Shown: positions 58,408 through 64,000 of the stretch, piece by piece
Numbering within the stretch: position 1 is the stretch's first letter
Layout of the letters: the number at the start of each line of letters is the position of its first letter
Assembly: GCA_019426215.1 (NCBI GenBank)
Contig: CM033391.1
Coordinates: 20,014,708-20,078,707 of the forward strand
Reading direction: 5' to 3'
Source: Buddleja alternifolia
Lineage: Eukaryota > Streptophyta > Magnoliopsida > Lamiales > Scrophulariaceae
Length of the DNA: 64,000 nucleotides
The notes under the pieces: generated by a model
Seen by the model: the letters and a program-made list of their open reading frames with translations, nothing else
What the model was told of the DNA's origin: nothing
Databases searched by the model: none
Program-made: the position numbers and the translations under genes

Positions 58408-59187
58408 TCTATACTCTATACTACTATAAAAGTATGGATCTTGGAAGTTATTTCTTCCAAATGTAATACTACCCTTACTTAAATTTACCACCTTTGTTTG
58501 AACACCTTTGTTTAAATAATTAAATAATCATTTGAAACTCTACATTAAAACATTTTAGCCTGTACATTTTCTTGGAATTCTTCACCTAAAACTGCCCTAT
58601 AAAAGTATGGATATTGGAAGTTGTTTCTTCCAATTCTGATACTACAAACCCTTACTTAAATTTACCACATTTGTTTAAACACCTTTGTTCAAATAATTAA
58701 ATAATTATTTGAGACTTTATATTAAAACATTTGAAACTCAATATTTTCTTGGAATCCTTCACCTGCAAATGAAACTGCAGGCAAACTCAAAGGTCCCTTA
58801 ATGAATTTGTCATAAACAAAATTACCCAAACAAGCCAATCATGCCAATCATGATAGTAAAGAAATCAAATCCACCTTATTAATTTGAACAACTTTTCACA
58901 TTCAAATAATAAAAATGCCCCCTCTCCAACTTCCCAAAACCATTCTATGATTACTAAAAAATATAATCTTGATATCTGTCAATTCTCGTGCAACTTAGGC
59001 TCTAAATCTGTCTTCTTCTTTTCACTTTTATACTATAGTTAAATACATTCTATATCAAAATATTTCATATCAACAAGTTTGAATTAGATTTATTTTTTTA
59101 TATATTTCCAGATATAGTACTTGAATATTGAAATTCTTTAGCGTATAAATATGTATTCTACGTGCAACGCACGTACACTCTACTAGT
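58408..59187 (+). mobile_element. Non-autonomous Helitron in intron 12
   Basis: The 5' end TCTATACTCTATACTACT (58408, preceded by A) and the 3' end fit Helitron rules: a hairpin ACGTGC-AAC-GCACGT at 59160-59174, eight bases, then CTAGT at 59183-59187. The base after CTAGT is A rather than the usual T. Inside is a tandem duplication with period 173 (starts 58424 and 58597). No protein is encoded, so mobility would depend on helicases like the one decayed at 44426. Confidence 0.77.
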
Positions 59188-60518
59188 ACATAACAAATGT
59201 GTGGAAAATTATGTTCATAACACGTCTACCCGCATAACATACTAAAGTAATACTCTTATTGATTAAAATAAGAGAGTAAAACTAATAGATAATTGGATTA
59301 ATTACACCAACTACTCCTCTTATTTAGAGTAATTACAGTTCAGTCCGTTTATTTTGAACACATAACAAATAGCATCCTCTTATAATAAAACATTATAATC
59401 GCCCCATACCATAAAAAAAATAACGGAATTTGCTGACATCATTCAAAAAATATTTTTTAAAATTTACTATTTTGCCGTTGAAGGGGTGAATGTAATTTTT
59501 CATATTAAAGAGGGTGTAATTGTAACTTTCAATTTAGTCTTAAATAAATAATTTCGTAAAGACTTGTTAACATCTTGATAATCAAGTGCAAATTCGATTT
59601 ATGGCAATTCGATTATTTTTTTAAAAACACATATACCGAGTTTCGGTTTATTTTTAGGAGCAATATCATAATTCAATGTAGATAAATTTTATCAAAATTA
59701 GTAACTTGCCAAAAAATGTGAAATCATTTATTAAAGGAAAAAAAATTGAAAGAAAACAAATATATATGTGTAAGGTTATAATAATAATTTATTTATTTTT
59801 AAAAGTTATTATGGAAAAATATGTATATAAAATTAAAAAAAGAAAGAAACAAAGTAGCGGAAGTTAGTCATAGAGGGGTGAATGTAAGATTTTAGGGAAA
59901 ATTACACTTGGACCCCCTCACTTATGGGGTAATTACACAAACTCCCCTTCACTTTTTGATAATTACAAAGACCTCCCCTCGATCGAGTTGTCCGTAGATT
60001 TGTCTGCACGTAATGATTAAATGGCCTTTTTGCCCCGCCATTTTTTGGACCCAAAAAGAAAATAAAAATGTCATGAAAATCTTGACTTTATGTGAGGACT
60101 AAATTAGCCTTCTACTTAAAATATTAAAGATATTACTTTTGTCATTTTCTTTTCCTACTCAATTATATATTTATATATATCTTTACAAATACACACACAC
60201 ACACACACATATATATCACACGCAGATACACACAAACACACACACAAAGGGAATCTGCGGGGGTGGAGGAGACACGACGGGGTGTGGGGGAGGAGCGGAT
60301 TTGACAGGATCTTGGGGCGGAGGGGGGTGAAGGCGGTAGGGGAGGGCTCTAGATGAGTTTGGTGAAGGCCGAGGAGGAAGAAGATGAATAAGAAGAAGAA
60401 GCGGGTAAAAGCTGGAAGAAGAAAAGAACAGGAAAAAGAAAAAGGAAAAGGAAATAGGAAAAGAAAAAAAATATTTTTAAATTTGTTTTCAATTTTGTAT
60501 GCTAAATAAATTCAATAA
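59188..60518. other. Remaining intron 12 sequence with MITE half and simple repeats
   Basis: AT-rich, no exon seen. At 59893-59990 TAGGGAAAATTACACTTGG begins one arm of the MITE family found in intron 8, with no facing arm. (CA)n lies at 60189-60210, and a purine-rich tract of GAA/GGA words at 60356-60470. Confidence 0.6.
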
Positions 60519-60825
60519 TGTTATAAAATAACCCCAAATATTATGAAATATACACAAATATTTTAAAGTAGAGAGACTAGAGAATTAAGAAGAGAATTCT
60601 TTTTTTGATTTTGGTGTGTCTTAACAATACAACTTCATGTCCTATTTATAGGCACAAAATAGTAGGTACAATTATTTCAAGAGTTGAGTACATAATGGAA
60701 AAGATGAATTTACAAGTAGTGGAAGAGCAATGATCATCCACTATAACATAAAGAGGAGGGGAAATGATTATCCATCATATCATGTAGTGGAGGATACATG
60801 GACATCCATATAATTATTCATAACA
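60519..60825 (-). repeat. 3' LTR of the Ivana-type element
   Basis: 307 bp, TGTTATGAATAATTATATGG at the 5' end and GGTTATTTTATAACA at the 3' end in element orientation. A CCTATAAATAGG box is at 60641-60652. Confidence 0.88.
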
Positions 60826-60856
60826 CTCCCCCTTGGATGTCCATCACTTAAGAATA

Positions 60857-61020
60857 TGCCTCGTTAAAACCTTATTAGGAAAAACCCTGTGGGATAAAAA
60901 CCTAGTGAAGGAAAAAGAGTACATAATTCTTTCAATATGCAATCAAATGCTGCCTCATTAAAAACCTTACCAGGAAAACCCAGTGGGAAAAAAACCTTGG
61001 TTAAGGGAAAAAGAGTGCAG
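60857..61020 (-). repeat. Duplicated 3' UTR motif of the Ivana-type element
   Basis: Two diverged copies (60857-60925 and 60951-61020) share GCCTCRTTAAAA, ACCTTANNAGGAAAA, GTGGGA and GGAAAAAGAGT in the same order. This duplication before the LTR is a known habit of the lineage. Confidence 0.7.
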
Positions 61021-61048
61021 CGCGTATTATCTCCCCCTCATGACAATA

Positions 61049-64000
61049 TCAGTCAAGATCTTTAAGTTTACGCACGCCAATATTGTAAACTAGTTTTTCA
61101 AATGTTGCTGTAGGAAGTGCCTTGGTGAACAAATCAGCAAGATTATCTCTGGAACCGATTTGTTGAACATTGATATCACCATTCTTCTGAAGATCGTGAG
61201 TGAAAAAGAACTTTGGTGAAATATGCTTTGTTCTATCTCCTTTAATGTACCCTTCTTTCAATTGTGCGATACATGCGGAATTATCTTCATATAAGATCGT
61301 CGGGATCATTTTTCCAGAAGATAAACCACAAGTCCCTCGAATATGTTGAATTATAGATCTTAACCAAACACATTCTCGACTCGCCTCGTGAATAGCTAAG
61401 ATTTCTGCATGATTAGATGATGTGGCCGATATAGTTTGTTTCATAGATCGCCATGAAATGGCTGTGCCACCACATGTAAATAAATAGCCCGTTTGTGAAC
61501 GACCACTATGAGGATCAGACATATATCCAGCATCTGCATATCCAATCAGTTCGGATTTGGGTACATTTGAATAAAACAAGCCCATATCCATTGTTCCTCT
61601 AAGATAGCGAAGTACCTGCTTTACCCCATTCCAATGCCTTCGCGTAGGAGAAGAACTATATCTTGCTAATAGATTAACAGCAAATGCTATATCAGGTCGA
61701 GTATGACAAGCAAGATACATTAGTGCACCTATTGCACTTAGATATGGTACTTCAGGACCAAGTAATTCTTCATCATTTTCTCGAGGTCGAAAAGGATCTT
61801 TGTTCACATCTAGTGACCTTACGACCATCGGGGTGTTCAATGGATGTGATTTATCCATGTAGAATCGCTTTAACACCTTTGATATATAAGCATCTTGATA
61901 TACAAAAATTCCGTTCTTTAAATATTCAATTTGCAACCCAAGGCAAAATTTTGTTCTTCCAAGATCTTTCATTTCAAATTCTTTCTTTAAACAATTAACA
62001 GTTTTTGAAATCTCTTCAGGAGTTCCAACGATATTTAAATCGTCAACATAAACTGTAATTATAACAAACTCATTTCCAGATCTTTTCATGAAAATACAAG
62101 GACAAATTTGATCATTCTTATATCCTTCCTTCAACAAATATTCACTGAGACGATTATACCACATTCGTCCAGATTGTTTCAGTCCATACAATGACTTACT
62201 TAATTTAATTGAATAATGTTCTCGAGAACTTGAATTATATGCTTCAGGCATATTAAATCCTTCAGGGATTTTCATATATATATCATTATCAAGCGAGCCA
62301 TACAAATAGGCTGTAACAACATCCATTAGACGCAAATCAAGTTTTTCATGCACTGCCAGACTTATTATATAACGAAAAGTAGTTGCATCCACCACAGGAG
62401 AATAAGTCTCCTCATAATCTATGCCAGGTCGTTGCGAAAACTCTTGGGCAACAAGACGTGCCTTATATCTTACAATTTCACTTTTCTCATTTCGTTTTCG
62501 CACAAATACCCATTTGTATCCTACTGGCTTTACATCTTCAGGTGTACGGACTACAGGTCCAAAAACTTTTCGTTTTTCAAGCAAGTTTAACTCTGCCCCC
62601 ATTGCGTCTTTCCATTTTGGCCAATCATTTCTTTGTCGACATTCATTAACAGACTTTGGTTCTTGATCCTCATTATCATTCATCATATTTAGCGCTACAT
62701 TATATGCAAATTTATCATCAACGTTGACTTCATTTCGATTCCATCGTTTCCCGTTCATAACATAATCGATTGAGATCTCATTATTTTCACAAATTTCAGG
62801 TACCTGAGGTTCTTCTGGAACCGAAATATTAGTTATGACTGGGGACTCTTCTGGAGTTATTTTATCCTCGATTAGACCATCTTGATTCTTAGCTCCTTTT
62901 CTTTTTCGAGGATGACTATCTTTGGAACCGATAGGTCTACCACGCTTCAAGCGTGCAGTAGACTCATTACTTTGACCTTCAGGGACAACAATTCTTACTG
63001 GAGCATTAACAGCTGGTACATGTGACTTAGTCACTTTTTTTAGGTCAGTAAATGCGTCTGGCAGTTGGTTAGCTAAACCTTGCAAGTGAATTATCTTTTG
63101 AACTTCCAGTTCACTTTGTTTTGTTCGAGGATCAAGATGAGATAAAGATAATTCATTCCAACTAATTTTCTTTTCCAGCTGCTTATTTTCTCCCCCTAAT
63201 ATTGGGAAATCTGATTCATCAAAATGACAATCAGCAAATCGAGCCGTAAATAAATCTCCAATCAATGGCTCTAGATACTTTATTATCGATGGAGAATCGA
63301 ATCCAACATATATTCCCAATTTCCTTTGAGGACCCATCTTAGTGCGTTGTGGTGGAGCAATTGGAACATATACCGCACATCCAAAAATTCTTAGATGGGA
63401 AATATTTGGTTCCCGACCAAAAACCAAGTGTAATGGGGAGAACTTATGATAACTTGTTGGCCTTATGCGAATAAGTGCTGCTGCATGCTAAATAGCATGT
63501 CCCCAACAAGAAATAGGAAGTTTTGATCTCATAAGTAAAGGTCTTGCAATTAACTGCAGACGCTTAATAAACGATTCTGCTAGACCGTTTTGTGTATGAA
63601 CATGTGCTACAGGATGTTCAACATCAATTCCAATAGACATACAATAGTCATTGAACGTTTTGGAAGTAAATTCACCCGCATTATCAAGGCGTATCTTCTT
63701 AATTGGATAATCAGGAAAATGTGCTCGTAGTCTAATCAATTGAGCAAGCAATCTCGCAAACGCCAGGTTGCGAGTTGATAGCAAAGATACATGTGACCAT
63801 CTTGTTGATGCATCAATTAAAACCATAAAATATCTAAATGGTCCACACGACGGGTGTATTGGTCCACAAATGTCACCTTGAATACGTTCCAAAAACGTAA
63901 GAGATTCACTTCCTACTTTTGTTGTTGATGGTCGAATAATCAATTTTCCTTGTGAACAAGCAGCACATGAGAAATCATTCGATTGAAGAATCTACTGGCT
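61049..64000 (-). pseudogene. Ivana-type copia pol: integrase, RT, RNase H; two nonsense codons
   Basis: One minus frame from the right edge to the TAA/TAG at 61049 encodes the zinc-site end (CAACSQGK), integrase core with IQGDICGP, IRLDNAGEF and ESFIKR (the D, D and E residues all present), IN C-terminus (IFGCAVYVPI), RT with KARLVAQEFSQRPGIDY and VYVDDLNIVG (YVDD at 62039-62050), and RNase H. Only TAG 63488-63490 and TAG 63992-63994 break it. It is by far the best preserved pol in the window. Gag is outside. Confidence 0.88.

Larger units (their letters stand above)
60519..64000 (-). mobile_element. Ivana/Oryco-type Ty1/copia element, 3' part
   Basis: On the minus strand pol runs from the right edge to 61049, followed by a 3' untranslated region, a polypurine tract (AAGGGGGAG, 60826-60834) and the 3' LTR (60825-60519). 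The five bases beyond the LTR are aataa (60514-60518); the other flank is outside. Lineage is judged from the RNase H end (TKHISPKFFFTHDLQKNGDI), the short LTR and the characteristic 3' UTR. It sits in intron 12 of the AAE gene, antisense to it. Confidence 0.87.

Noticed and set aside
61684..62666. Several plus-strand ORFs of 80-104 residues
   Set aside because: They are antisense to the intact RT frame of the Ivana element.

Overview
This is nuclear DNA from a flowering plant, most likely a eudicot. The evidence is one spliced gene with GT..AG introns, plant LTR-retrotransposon lineages (SIRE, Ivana/Oryco and other Ty1/copia; Athila-type Ty3/gypsy with a tRNA-Asp primer site), Helitron remnants and a fold-back MITE. 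I see no tRNA, rRNA, CRISPR array or bacterial-type operon. The host species cannot be fixed from the sequence alone.

Left part (1-20864, mostly minus strand): an Athila-type element (protease, gag, primer site, 5' LTR; runs off the left edge) is inserted into the 3' end of a degenerate SIRE copia element (4194-10724). That element has lost protease and integrase by internal deletion. Next come AT-rich spacer, a solo SIRE LTR with target-site duplication (TSD) ctctc, and a second SIRE fragment (14396-20864). The LTR of the second fragment is itself split by two plus-strand solo LTRs with TSDs gagtt and aggtg.

Middle (20870-44134): a Russian-doll nest. Copia element A is cut in its pol gene by copia element B (22150-41176, LTRs of about 2.1 kb, TSD gtaaa). 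The leader of B is cut by a cluster of Athila-type LTR modules in both orientations (24383-32175, TSD atagt). The integrase of B is cut by an Athila-type solo LTR (35471-36834, TSD agcct/cgcct). The Athila cluster carries a plus-strand derivative with one short ORF and a 67-bp inverted copy of its own leader.

Right part: a decayed Helitron helicase (44426-45963) and a truncated SIRE LTR carrying a 16-bp minisatellite lead into the only host gene, a peroxisomal-type acyl-activating enzyme (AAE17/AAE18-like). Twelve exons (47322-58298) keep frame throughout, giving 618 codons. The last roughly 100 residues must lie beyond the window, because intron 12 is expanded by a non-autonomous Helitron, a MITE half and an almost intact Ivana-type copia element that runs off the right edge.

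Functionally the window is one metabolic gene beside a dense retrotransposon graveyard. Solo LTRs show LTR-LTR recombination. Nonsense codons in the copia elements are mostly C-to-T type, as expected of methylated, silenced copies. I found no undescribed cellular system. The most unusual structures are the inverted chimeric Athila cluster, the palindromic GCGCCYAGGCGC words shared by unrelated elements, and coding-like segments inside two introns of the host gene.
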